From Rhodospirillum sp. (GTDB lineage: Bacteria; Pseudomonadota; Alphaproteobacteria; Dongiales; Dongiaceae): a stretch of 64,000 nt of DNA. This document shows positions 25,024-32,975 of this stretch, piece by piece. How positions within the stretch are numbered: the stretch's first letter is position 1; every line of letters begins with the position of its first letter. The position numbers were made by a program, and so were the translations under genes. The notes under the pieces were generated by a model. That model saw nothing but the letters and a program-made list of their open reading frames with translations. It was not told the DNA's origin and did no database searches. The stretch is from contig PNKY01000009.1 of assembly GCA_013822765.1 (NCBI GenBank), forward strand, positions 124,001 to 188,000, given 5' to 3'.

Positions 25024-25062
25024 AGAAGGAGGGGCAATGAGGGCGGAGCGGCGCTGACGGCA

Positions 25063-25107
25063 AACTCGTGGATGGTCGTGGCAAGGCCCGTCGGCAGGCC
25101 ATGACGG
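25063..25107. repeat. Single palindromic repeat (subfamily B)
   Basis: AACTCGTGGATGG, an imperfect hairpin with CGTCGG in its loop, and CCATGACGG. It is the right-arm type of the family and lies 40 bases beyond the 24941-25023 doublet. Together they fill the spacer 24879-25129. Confidence 0.65.
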
Positions 25108-25129
25108 AAGGGAGACTGGCACCCGGAAC

Positions 25130-25618
25130 CTAGCGCCGGCGATGCAGGAAATAGCGCCGCGGCTTGATGCCGGCGGGCAGCGCGAGCGCTTCGAGGTCCG
25201 CGCTCTCGACTGGCTGGTCGCTGATCAGGACGCCGCCGGGCTTCAGCAGCTGCAGGACGGCGGGCAGCATTTCGCGGGCGAGCTGCTTGCTCGCTGCTTC
25301 GTCGCCGGAGCCGATGTCGAGATTGGCGAGCGCGGTCTCCTGGCCGAGCTGCGCGATCGCCTTGGGCAGGCTATCGAGAAAGTCGCCGAGGAACAGGCGG
25401 TCACTGGGCGGGATGCAATCCGAGTGCGCCGCCACGTTGCGCTCGAACACATAGATGTCGCGGCCGCGCAGCTGCTCGCGCAGATGATCGTAGGTGCGGC
25501 CGTTGCCGAGGCCGAACTCCAGCACGTTGCCCGGCACCGCCGCGATCAGCTGCGCGGCGTTGTTGAGGCACGCGCGCTGCGCCTCGAGGCGACGGATGAA
25601 GGAATCGAGCCGGCTCAA
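25130..25618 (-). CDS. Class I SAM-dependent methyltransferase
   Basis: 162 residues from a TTG at 25618 that overlaps the stop of the upstream gene (TTGA). Longer starts would run through that gene in another frame. Motif I is GNVLEFGLGNGRTYDHL, followed by IYVFERNV (acidic end of strand 2) and ANLDIGSGDEA, and a LLKPGGVLISDQP strand 5. The methyl acceptor is unknown. It is the last of three coupled minus-strand genes after a cNMP-binding protein and a degenerate ABC protein, so it may modify a product or component of that system. Confidence 0.82.
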   Translation of the reverse strand: MSRLDSFIRRLEAQRACLNNAAQLIAAVPGNVLEFGLGNGRTYDHLREQLRGRDIYVFERNVAAHSDCIPPSDRLFLGDFLDSLPKAIAQLGQETALANLDIGSGDEAASKQLAREMLPAVLQLLKPGGVLISDQPVESADLEALALPAGIKPRRYFLHRRR

Positions 25619-26061
25619 TGTTTTCTGTTCGCCGCCAGCAGCTCGTTGGCGTGCTCGAGGCGCTGCGCCAGCACGCGCATGACCTCGATGGAGATGGTTG
25701 GGAAATCGGTCACCATGCGGAAGAACAGGTCCTTGGTGATCTTGAGCGTGGTGAGATCCTCGGTCGCCACCACGGTCGCGGTGCGCGGCACGTCGCACAG
25801 GATGCCGATCTCGCCCACGAACGCGTCGCGCTTGACCTCGGCGACCTTGAGCGGCCCGCCCGGCGTATCCACCACCACGTCGGCGCGGCCTTCGAGGATG
25901 ATGTAGGCGGCATCGGCGGGGTCACCCTGATGCACCATCTCCTCGCCCTTGCGGAACTGCGTGCGCTCGGCGGCGAATGCCATCAGCTTCAGCTTGGCCG
26001 GCTCGACCTTGGCGAACAACTCCATGCGCTTCAGCGCTTCGACGTCATCAAGAATGCTCAT
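25615..26061 (-). CDS. Cyclic nucleotide-binding domain protein (no HTH)
   Basis: 148 residues making just one cNMP-binding beta-roll with flanking helices: FRKGEEMVHQGDPADAAYIILEGRADVV, then the phosphate cassette region FVGEIGILCDVPRTATVVA, and a C-terminal helix. There is no DNA-binding domain, so it is not a CRP transcription factor. It may be a regulatory subunit sensing cAMP or cGMP. It lies between the ABC gene (51-base gap) and the methyltransferase (overlapping stop/start), suggesting regulation of that transporter-like protein. Confidence 0.9.
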   Translation of the reverse strand: MSILDDVEALKRMELFAKVEPAKLKLMAFAAERTQFRKGEEMVHQGDPADAAYIILEGRADVVVDTPGGPLKVAEVKRDAFVGEIGILCDVPRTATVVATEDLTTLKITKDLFFRMVTDFPTISIEVMRVLAQRLEHANELLAANRKH

Positions 26062-26112
26062 GGGTCTCAGTCTCCGTCCCGGAAAAGTATGACTCGTTTG
26101 TTCTGAATTTGG

Positions 26113-28905
26113 CTAGTTCACTGGCTGCGGCTCTTCGGTGTCCGACTTGGATGGGCTTGGCCTGTTGGGCGGCGGCCGGCTCGAATCCGTGAAGCCGATC
26201 CCGAGATCGGACAGCGCGGTTCCGGGCCTCGCCAGCTTGTCGAGCGGCCCCTGCTCGACCACCCGCCCGTCGCGCATCACCGCGACCCGGTCCACCACGC
26301 TGCACAAGGCGGCGTTGTCGGCGATCAAGATCAAGCAGCGGTCCTTCATTTCGTTCCGCATCGCCTTGAGAATGCGGGTCTGCACGGCGGCCTCGAGCGG
26401 CGCCAGCGCGTTGTTGAGGATGAAAATCCGCGGCCGGCGTACCAGGGCGCGCACCAGCGCGACCTTCTGCCGCTGCGGCTGGGTCAGGCGCCGGCCGCCG
26501 GTCCCGACGCCATGGTCCAGCCCGACCGCCAGCACCTCGGCCTTGAGGCCGAGCTGGTTGACCACCTCGAACAGCAGGCGGTAGATGCGCTGCGCGGCCT
26601 GGGCCTGGCCGTAGATCAGGCGGCCGAACAGCATGTTGTCCTGCACCGTCGCGGCGGCGTTATAGCGCTGCGGGTCGTAGAACTCGATGTAGTCGCGATA
26701 TTCCTCCGGCAGGGTCTCGGCAAAGCCGCGCCGCGCCGCCAGCAGCTTGGCCTCCAGATCGGCATCGATCAGGCCCAAGCGGTGCCGGGCCTCGATATAA
26801 GGAAACGTGATGGCGATCAGCCGCTGCTGGTCGGCTGCCGCGGCCTTCTCGAGGCCGCTGCGCTGCACGCGGGCCAGCAACTGCTGCACCAGCGGCAGAT
26901 CGTCGGCGGAGACGAAGCTGAACTGCTCGAAGAACGGATGGCCCGGCGGCAAGTCCGCGAACAGTTCGACCATGGTCTCGGCGATCTTTTCGCCCATTGC
27001 TATGAGCGCAGGCTTCAGGCCCTCCGCCTCGATCACCTTGGCCAGCACCTTGTTGTCGCGCAGGGTCGCGAAATCGAACACGGCGCCGCGCGGCGTGCCG
27101 AACAGCAGATTCTCCGCCACCGTCATGTTGCGGTTGTATTTGGCGGGATCGAACTGCTCGACCAGGTGCGCGAGGTCGGGCTCCTGCAGCCGGCGATGAA
27201 TGGCGACGCGCGCCTCCAGGAAGCGTTCAGCGACCGCCGGCTCGTCATCCGGATCTATCCGCCCACGCAGTCCGAACTGATAGACATCGTCCTCCAGCTC
27301 CACCGCGGGCAGCAGCTCGATGATGCGGCGCTTGAGGCCGGAAATATCCTCGACACCCGCGGCGCCGAAATCGATCCATTGCGCATGGATGTCGAGCAGC
27401 GGATTGCCGGTGCGCTTGGCTTCGGAGATGCGGCGCTGGAAATGCATCAGGGCGCGGCCCTCGTACTGCGCCGGGGCGATGGGGCGATGCTTCAGGCCGT
27501 AGACCACGTTCTCCAGGATGGAGTGCGGGAAGAGATAGGTCTCGTCGCCGACATAGGAGATGTGGCGCCCGGTGACGCTTTCGGGCAGCGCTGTCATATC
27601 CTCCTCGCCCCAGCGCAGCGTGCCGGCGGAAGGGGCAACCAGGCGCGCCAGCAGCAGCCCCAGGGTCTCCTTGCCGGAGCCGTTGAAGCCGACGATCGCA
27701 ATATGGTCGGTAGCGCCGATCTCCAGTCCCGCATTGTCCAGCAGGCGTCCGCCGCCTTCCTCGAAGTAGCCGAGCGCCTGGGCAGACAGGCCCCCTTCGG
27801 GGGCGGGCAGCACGTCGCCGGTGACGGATTGCAACTCTGGCGGCAGCATGCCTTCCGGCGTGAACTGCTCGATCACCTGCTCGTACTTGATCTGCACGTC
27901 CTGGCTCTGCTGCTGCCAGTCGATCAGCTCCTTGATCGGGCTCGGCAGGTCCTTGTAGGCGTTGATCACAGCGACCAGCGCGCCGACGTCGAACTGCCCC
28001 TTCAGCGCGAAATAGCCGCCGATCAGGTAGAACAGGAACGGCGTGGTCTGCGAGAGCATGTTGTTGAGGTATTTGACGAAGAACTTGCGCTGGTAGAGCT
28101 CGAAGCGGATCAGGAATATCTTTTCCAGCCGGTTGACGATGTCCGCGCGCTCGTAGTTCGAGGTGTCGTTGGTGTGGATCTCGACCGTGCCGTCGACATT
28201 CTCGGCAATGCGGCCGGCCAGTTGCCGTGCCGTCAGCTGGCGCTGCCGGCCCAGCTCCAGGATGCGCCGCCGCAGCAGCGGGATCATCACCAGCTGCACG
28301 GTCAGCACCACCACCGAGATCAGGCCAAGCCACACGTTCTGTATGATGATGAAGGAGAGGGCGGTCAGCGCCTGTCCGCCGAGGAACGCCGGCGTGATAT
28401 AGGCGTCACCGATGAAGCCGCCCAGCGGCTCCACCTCATCCTTGATCATGGTCGCGACTTCCGCCTGCTTGACCTTGCGGAAGTGGGTGATGGGGAAGCG
28501 CAGCACCCGGTCGTAGAGCTCGTAGCGCAGGCGGCGCAGCATGCGCTCGCCGAGGCGGCCCTTCTCGGTGTTCACCAGCTGCTTGATCCAGCCGTTCACG
28601 ACCACGAAGAACAGGAACGAGAAGCACAGGGCGACCAGATAGGCGATCTTGTCGAGCTCAAACCCCTGGAACAGGGTCACCTCCGGCAGGCCGAGCCAGT
28701 CGATCGGGCCGATGGACAGGTCGAGGAAAGGCGTGGTGGTCTGCCCGCCCGCGAACGCTTGTTCATGGATGGCCTGGTTGACGATCTGTTTGGGCAGGTC
28801 GAGGGAGACGAAATAGAACACGTAGGAAACCGCGACGACGACCAGGATGACCGACTGGTCGCGCCACGAGTTTCGCCAGATGTAGCGGAAAAGATTGTGT
28901 TCCAT
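26113..28905 (-). CDS. ABC-type membrane protein with degenerate, split nucleotide-binding domain
   Basis: 930 residues from the ATG at 28905. The N-terminal 340 residues are an exporter-type membrane domain (segments near 18-34, 86-105, 170-210, 285-305). The ATPase domain starts near 370 but is altered at every catalytic motif. Walker A GFNGSGKET (406-414) has E413 for Ser/Thr, the signature LSGGQ is LTQPQ (807-811), Walker B ends in N831 N832 instead of Asp-Glu, and the H-loop His is D863. About 330 extra residues separate Walker A from the signature and contain repeated segments (585-603 and 743-761). The frame is intact, so it is probably functional but not as a normal ATPase. Confidence 0.88.
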   Translation of the reverse strand: MEHNLFRYIWRNSWRDQSVILVVVAVSYVFYFVSLDLPKQIVNQAIHEQAFAGGQTTTPFLDLSIGPIDWLGLPEVTLFQGFELDKIAYLVALCFSFLFFVVVNGWIKQLVNTEKGRLGERMLRRLRYELYDRVLRFPITHFRKVKQAEVATMIKDEVEPLGGFIGDAYITPAFLGGQALTALSFIIIQNVWLGLISVVVLTVQLVMIPLLRRRILELGRQRQLTARQLAGRIAENVDGTVEIHTNDTSNYERADIVNRLEKIFLIRFELYQRKFFVKYLNNMLSQTTPFLFYLIGGYFALKGQFDVGALVAVINAYKDLPSPIKELIDWQQQSQDVQIKYEQVIEQFTPEGMLPPELQSVTGDVLPAPEGGLSAQALGYFEEGGGRLLDNAGLEIGATDHIAIVGFNGSGKETLGLLLARLVAPSAGTLRWGEEDMTALPESVTGRHISYVGDETYLFPHSILENVVYGLKHRPIAPAQYEGRALMHFQRRISEAKRTGNPLLDIHAQWIDFGAAGVEDISGLKRRIIELLPAVELEDDVYQFGLRGRIDPDDEPAVAERFLEARVAIHRRLQEPDLAHLVEQFDPAKYNRNMTVAENLLFGTPRGAVFDFATLRDNKVLAKVIEAEGLKPALIAMGEKIAETMVELFADLPPGHPFFEQFSFVSADDLPLVQQLLARVQRSGLEKAAAADQQRLIAITFPYIEARHRLGLIDADLEAKLLAARRGFAETLPEEYRDYIEFYDPQRYNAAATVQDNMLFGRLIYGQAQAAQRIYRLLFEVVNQLGLKAEVLAVGLDHGVGTGGRRLTQPQRQKVALVRALVRRPRIFILNNALAPLEAAVQTRILKAMRNEMKDRCLILIADNAALCSVVDRVAVMRDGRVVEQGPLDKLARPGTALSDLGIGFTDSSRPPPNRPSPSKSDTEEPQPVN

Positions 28906-29188
28906 GCCCGACGGCCCCGTTCGGCACCGCATCCGGCTCGGGGGCCGAACGCCTGTTTTCATTACGTTCCAAGAAAATAGGCGGACGCCGGGAAGCCAGC
29001 AAGGAAAACACCGGTCCTAGGCCAGAGGCCGACGCACGGGTGCATCGGGGTGTGCGGCGGGGCTCTGTGCTAAATTGCGGAGACCGGCACTGGGGTGGCG
29101 TGCGGGGGTGGCTTGCGACGTCGCAGGATCAGGTCGCAGCCACGGAGAGATCCAGATCAGGTCGGTCCGCTGACAGCGTTAGAGGGGG
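28906..29188. promoter_or_regulatory. Divergent spacer between the ABC gene and the SLATT-like gene
   Basis: This 283-base spacer must hold the promoters of both units. I see an imperfect GC-rich dyad (CGGCCCCGTTCGG near 28911, with CGGGGGCCGAACG near 28934) close to the ABC start, and no clear consensus promoter or small ORF. Confidence 0.35.
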
Positions 29189-30058
29189 ATGGACATGAAG
29201 ACAGCGCTCGAAACCGTGGGCAATGCCGCCGCCACCTTGTCGGCTTCGTCGGCCGCGATGAAGCGGAAACTGGAACGCGCGCGCTGGGCCGCGCTCGGGC
29301 TCGCCATCGTCGCCGCAATCCTTGGCGCCCTCACGACGATCGTCGTGGAGACCGCCCCGTGGCGGTGGGCATTCGCGTTCGCGACGGCACTGGCGCTAGG
29401 CCTTGGGCCGTGGTTGACGGCGCATTTTCTCGGCCAAAACCAGGCGACCCGCTGGATCGCGGTCCGTGCTGCCGCCGAGGCCCTGAAACGTGAGGTCTAC
29501 AGGCGCGCGGCCAAATGCAAGCCATACGACGGCACGGCACAAGAGGCCGACATCGCTCTGATCAAGGAGAAGCAGGCGATCGAGGCGGACCTCGGCGATG
29601 TCGAGGAAGTGGCCGTCGAATCGATGGATCTGCCCAAGTCGGAAATCGATCTCAACACCTATGTCATCAATCGGGTCGACAGCCAGGTCTCATGGCTGCG
29701 GCGCCGCGCCGGCGACCACGCGCGGCAGGCCGCCGCGCTCCGTGGGGCAGAGATCGTGGTCGCGTTCATTGGCGTAGTGATGTCGGCGGCCGGGGCGGCA
29801 TTCGGCGAGACCGACTCGGCCAAATACCTGGCGCCCTTCATCGGCGTGGTGACCACGGTGTCCACCGCCTTGATCGCCCATATCGAAGCCGGCCGCTACG
29901 ACTTCATTGCGGCAATGTACCGCGCCACCGCCAAGCGCCTGGAAAACGAGCAGGCATCGCACGCCCCCACAACCCCGCTGCCGGATTTCGTGGACAAGTG
30001 CGAAGCCATTCTGTCGGCGGAGAACAGCGCCTGGATGGCCAAATTCCTGAAGGAATAA
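29189..30058 (+). CDS. SLATT/DUF4231-like protein with two 2TM units
   Basis: 289 residues from the ATG at 29189 (a second ATG is two codons on; GAGGGG precedes). Two hydrophobic pairs are seen at about 33-53 and 59-80, and 188-204 and 213-231. The second half, NRVDSQVSWLRRRAGDHAR before the helices and HIEAGRYDFIAAMYRATAKRLE after, is the SLATT/DUF4231 pattern; the first half looks like a diverged copy. SLATT proteins are proposed pore-forming effectors in nucleotide-dependent conflict systems. No sensor or nucleotide synthase gene adjoins, so the role here is open. Confidence 0.65.
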   Translation: MDMKTALETVGNAAATLSASSAAMKRKLERARWAALGLAIVAAILGALTTIVVETAPWRWAFAFATALALGLGPWLTAHFLGQNQATRWIAVRAAAEALKREVYRRAAKCKPYDGTAQEADIALIKEKQAIEADLGDVEEVAVESMDLPKSEIDLNTYVINRVDSQVSWLRRRAGDHARQAAALRGAEIVVAFIGVVMSAAGAAFGETDSAKYLAPFIGVVTTVSTALIAHIEAGRYDFIAAMYRATAKRLENEQASHAPTTPLPDFVDKCEAILSAENSAWMAKFLKE

Positions 30059-30060
30059 TG

Positions 30061-30094
30061 GGATCCATCGCCCGGTCAAAGACCCGGTGTCACC
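30061..30094. repeat. Single palindromic repeat (subfamily A)
   Basis: GGATCCATCG, then CCCGGTC / GACCCGG around AAA, then TGTCACC. It is an arm of the dispersed family in right-hand orientation, immediately after the SLATT-like stop. An AT-rich stretch follows. Confidence 0.6.
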
Positions 30095-30207
30095 AATAAA
30101 TTTTTTGGGCGGGCTTGGTGCCTTTTTAGTAAAACATATATAAATCAATGACTTAAAAAACAGCTTGGCGACCATCGCGGGGAGCGCCATGTAGTCGGTT
30201 CATACTT

Positions 30208-30235
30208 TTGTTCGGCAAAGAGCCTATGCCATACT
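30208..30235 (+). promoter_or_regulatory. Likely sigma70-type promoter for the glycosyltransferase cluster
   Basis: TTGTTC (30208-30213) and CATACT (30230-30235) are separated by 16 bases, about 25 bases before the first possible start codon. The upstream part of the spacer (30095-30175) is strikingly AT-rich compared with the rest of the window, which suits an UP-element-like or regulated promoter. Confidence 0.45.
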
Positions 30236-30259
30236 CTGCCCGCTCGCCGCTTTTGGGGG

Positions 30260-31564
30260 ATGAGGCGCGTGTCCGATAACGAGACCAAAAACAAGGACGT
30301 GCGCGTCCTTATCTATTCGCACGATACCTTCGGTCTGGGCCATCTCAGGCGTTGCCTGACCATTGCCCATTCCCTGGTCGACCAGAACAAGGACATGTCG
30401 GTCATCATCCTGACCGGCTCGCCCATCATCGGCAGCTTCAATTTCCGCGCCCGGGTGGACTTCGTCCGCATCCCGGGGGTGATCAAGCTGCGCTCGGGCG
30501 ACTACACGCCCTTGAGCCTGCTGATCGACATCGACGAAACCCTGGCGATGCGCGATTCCATCATCCAGCACACTGCCGACATCTTCGACCCCGACATCTT
30601 CATCGTGGACAAGGAGCCGCTCGGCCTGCGCGGCGAGGTTCACAAGACCCTGAAGATGCTGAAGGAGCGCGGCACCCACCTGGCGCTCGGCCTACGCGAC
30701 ATCATGGACGATCCGGTCCACCTGATCCCGGAATGGGAGCGCAAGAAGGCGGTGCCGGCGCTGCGCGACCTCTATGATTCGATCTGGGTCTACGGCCTGC
30801 CGCAGATCTGCGATCCGCTGGAAGGCATCGAGCTGCCCAAGTCGGTGCGGCGCAAGATGAACTATACCGGCTATCTGCACCGCTCCCTGCCGCAAGGGAC
30901 GCCGGTCCACTGGACCCTGCAGAAGATCGAGGCGCCGTACCTGTTGGTGACCACCGGCGGCGGCGGCGACGGCGAGGAAGTGATCGACTGGGTGCTGCGC
31001 GCCTACGAGAACGACAAGGCGCTGCCCAATCCGGCGCTGCTGGTGCTCGGCCCCTTCATGCATTCCGACCGCCAGGCCGAGTTCATCCAACGCGCTAATA
31101 AGCTGCCCAACGTCGAGGCCATCACCTTCGACGCGCAGATCGAGCATCTGATGGCGCACGCCATCGGCATCGTGGCGATGGGCGGCTACAACACCTTCTG
31201 CGAGATCCTCAGCTTCGACAAGCGCGCGGTCATCGTGCCGCGCACCCAGCCGCGCATGGAGCAGTATATCCGCGCCAAGCGCGCCGAGGAGCTCGGCCTC
31301 TCCTCGATGCTGACCGATGACGGCGTGCGCGACTGGAAGGGCATGGCGACCGCGCTGCGCCAGCTGCCGCAGCAGGCGCTGCCGAGCGACGTGGTGGTGC
31401 CGGGGCTGATGGACGGACTGGAGAATCTCAATCGCCTGGTCAATCACGCGGTCGAGAAGGTCCGCAAGGCCGAGCGCAACGGCGAGCGCGCCGAGCGCAC
31501 CGGCAATGGTAATGGCAACGGCCGCTCGCGCCTGACGCGCCTCACCGCTCGCAAGCCGCGGTGA
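30260..31564 (+). CDS. Predicted glycosyltransferase, COG4671/MurG-like
   Basis: 434 residues from the ATG at 30260 (a GTG at 30269 with GAGG upstream is equally possible). It has a GT-B fold: the N-terminal YSHDTFGLGHLRRCL loop, and a C-terminal nucleotide-sugar site with TTGGGGDGEEV and MGGYNTFCEILSF. The basic Gly/Asn-rich tail is probably flexible. It is the first gene of the glycan cluster and paralogous to the gene at 34874. The donor sugar is likely a UDP-linked amino sugar by analogy with MurG, but that is inference. Confidence 0.85.
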   Translation: MRRVSDNETKNKDVRVLIYSHDTFGLGHLRRCLTIAHSLVDQNKDMSVIILTGSPIIGSFNFRARVDFVRIPGVIKLRSGDYTPLSLLIDIDETLAMRDSIIQHTADIFDPDIFIVDKEPLGLRGEVHKTLKMLKERGTHLALGLRDIMDDPVHLIPEWERKKAVPALRDLYDSIWVYGLPQICDPLEGIELPKSVRRKMNYTGYLHRSLPQGTPVHWTLQKIEAPYLLVTTGGGGDGEEVIDWVLRAYENDKALPNPALLVLGPFMHSDRQAEFIQRANKLPNVEAITFDAQIEHLMAHAIGIVAMGGYNTFCEILSFDKRAVIVPRTQPRMEQYIRAKRAEELGLSSMLTDDGVRDWKGMATALRQLPQQALPSDVVVPGLMDGLENLNRLVNHAVEKVRKAERNGERAERTGNGNGNGRSRLTRLTARKPR

Positions 31565-31610
31565 CACCGTCACTCTCGGTCCGCCTGCATCGATGATTCC
31601 GCATTGCTTC

Positions 31611-31738
31611 GTCATGCCCGTGCTTGGCACGGGTACCCACGAGTTTGCTTGGGCCGCACGCGGTTTGCGGCTAGAAACTCGTGGATGGCCGTGCCAAGGC
31701 CCGTCGGCGAAGGCCGGCATGCTCGGCGGGCCATGACG
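31611..31738. repeat. REPIN-like palindrome doublet (subfamily B)
   Basis: The left arm is GTCATGCCCGTG-CTTGG-CACGGGTACCCACGAGTT and the right arm AACTCGTGGATGGCC...GGCCATGACG with an expanded loop (CGTCGGC / GCCGGCA). It separates two glycosyltransferase genes of the same strand. Confidence 0.78.
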
Positions 31739-31757
31739 AAAGAGTGAGTGTAATCTC

Positions 31758-32975
31758 GTGTCCCGCCTGATCTTCATCCTCAAGGGCTATCCGCGCCTGT
31801 CGGAGACCTTCATCGCGCAGGAGATCCGCGCGCTGGAGCAGCGCGGGTTCGCGATCGACATCGTCAGCTTGCGCTTTCCGACCGACAAGCAGGTGCATCC
31901 GGTGCATCGCGAGATCGTGGCCGCCGCGCGCTATCTGCCCGAGTATCTTTATCAAGAGCCATGGCGCGTGCTGCGCTCGTGGTTCAAGGCGGGATTCCGC
32001 CGCGGTTATTGGCGTGCCTTCAGCCAGTGGATCCGCGACCTGCTGCGCGATCCGACGCCGAACCGCGCGCGCCGCTTCGGCCAGGCCTGCGTGATGGTGG
32101 CGGAGCTGCCGAAGGACGCGACGCGGCTGCATGCGCATTTCCTGCACACGCCGGCGTCGGCGACCTATTACGCGCACCTCATCACCGGCATGCGGTGGAG
32201 CTGCTCGGCCCATGCCAAGGACATCTGGACCTCGCCCGACTGGGACAAGCGCGAGAAGCTGGCGACGCTCGACTGGCTGGTGACCTGCACGCGCGACGGC
32301 TACGAGCATCTGCGCGAGATCGCCGCGCCGGGAGACAAGGACAAGATCAACCTAGTCTATCACGGTCTCGATTTCGAACGCTTCCCCGAGCCGCCGTTGC
32401 ACCGGCGCGACCTGAAGGGGCCGCTGCGCATCCTCTCGGTGGGGCGCGCGGTGCCGAAAAAGGGTTTTGCCGACCTGCTGCAGGCGCTGGCACTGCTGCC
32501 GAAGGAGGTGGATTGGCGCTTCCACCATATCGGCGGCGGGCCGCTGCTCGACAATCTGAAGAGCCTGGCGGAGACGTTGCAGATCGCGGACTGCGTCACC
32601 TGGCAAGGCTCGGCGCCGCAGGAAACGGTGCTCGAGGCCTATCGCGAGGCCGACATCTTCGTGCTGGCGAGCTGCATCGCGGAGGACGGCGACCGCGACG
32701 GCCTGCCGAACGTGCTGATGGAAGCGCAGAGCCAGAAGCTGGCGGTGGTCGCGACCGACCTGCCCGGCATCGCGGAGCTGGTGGTGTCGGGCGAGACCGG
32801 CCTGCTGGTGCCGCCGGGCGCACCGGAGAATCTCTCCGGTGCGCTGCTGCGCCTGATGCGCGACACCGTGCTGCGGCTGCGCCTGGCGGAAGCCGGATAC
32901 GAGCGCGTGCGAACCGAGTTCGCGCTGGAGCGCGGCATCGACGACCTGGAGCGCAGGTTCAGGGCGGACCGATGA
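31758..32975 (+). CDS. Glycosyltransferase family 4 protein
   Basis: 405 residues from a GTG at 31758. The N-terminal FILKGYPRLSETFIAQEIRAL is the pattern of colanic-acid-type GT4 enzymes. The C-terminal Rossmann half shows LSVGRAVPKKGFADLLQAL and the retaining-GT motif in DGLPNVLMEAQSQKLAVVATDLPGI. It would add a sugar from a nucleotide donor to a growing lipid-linked or cell-surface glycan. Its stop overlaps the next gene (ATGA), so the three genes 31758-34698 are translationally coupled. Confidence 0.92.
   Translation: MSRLIFILKGYPRLSETFIAQEIRALEQRGFAIDIVSLRFPTDKQVHPVHREIVAAARYLPEYLYQEPWRVLRSWFKAGFRRGYWRAFSQWIRDLLRDPTPNRARRFGQACVMVAELPKDATRLHAHFLHTPASATYYAHLITGMRWSCSAHAKDIWTSPDWDKREKLATLDWLVTCTRDGYEHLREIAAPGDKDKINLVYHGLDFERFPEPPLHRRDLKGPLRILSVGRAVPKKGFADLLQALALLPKEVDWRFHHIGGGPLLDNLKSLAETLQIADCVTWQGSAPQETVLEAYREADIFVLASCIAEDGDRDGLPNVLMEAQSQKLAVVATDLPGIAELVVSGETGLLVPPGAPENLSGALLRLMRDTVLRLRLAEAGYERVRTEFALERGIDDLERRFRADR

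Noticed and set aside
26113..28905. The degenerate ABC gene as a pseudogene
   Set aside because: The frame is intact over 930 codons, codon use resembles neighbours and it is coupled to intact genes.
26512..28980. An 822-codon plus-strand open frame opposite the ABC gene
   Set aside because: No domain features and repetitive Gln/His/Arg content; the minus-strand ABC protein has recognisable membrane and nucleotide-binding regions.
30059..30259. A small gene in the AT-rich spacer
   Set aside because: Only very short frames without ribosome sites are present; promoter elements explain the region better.
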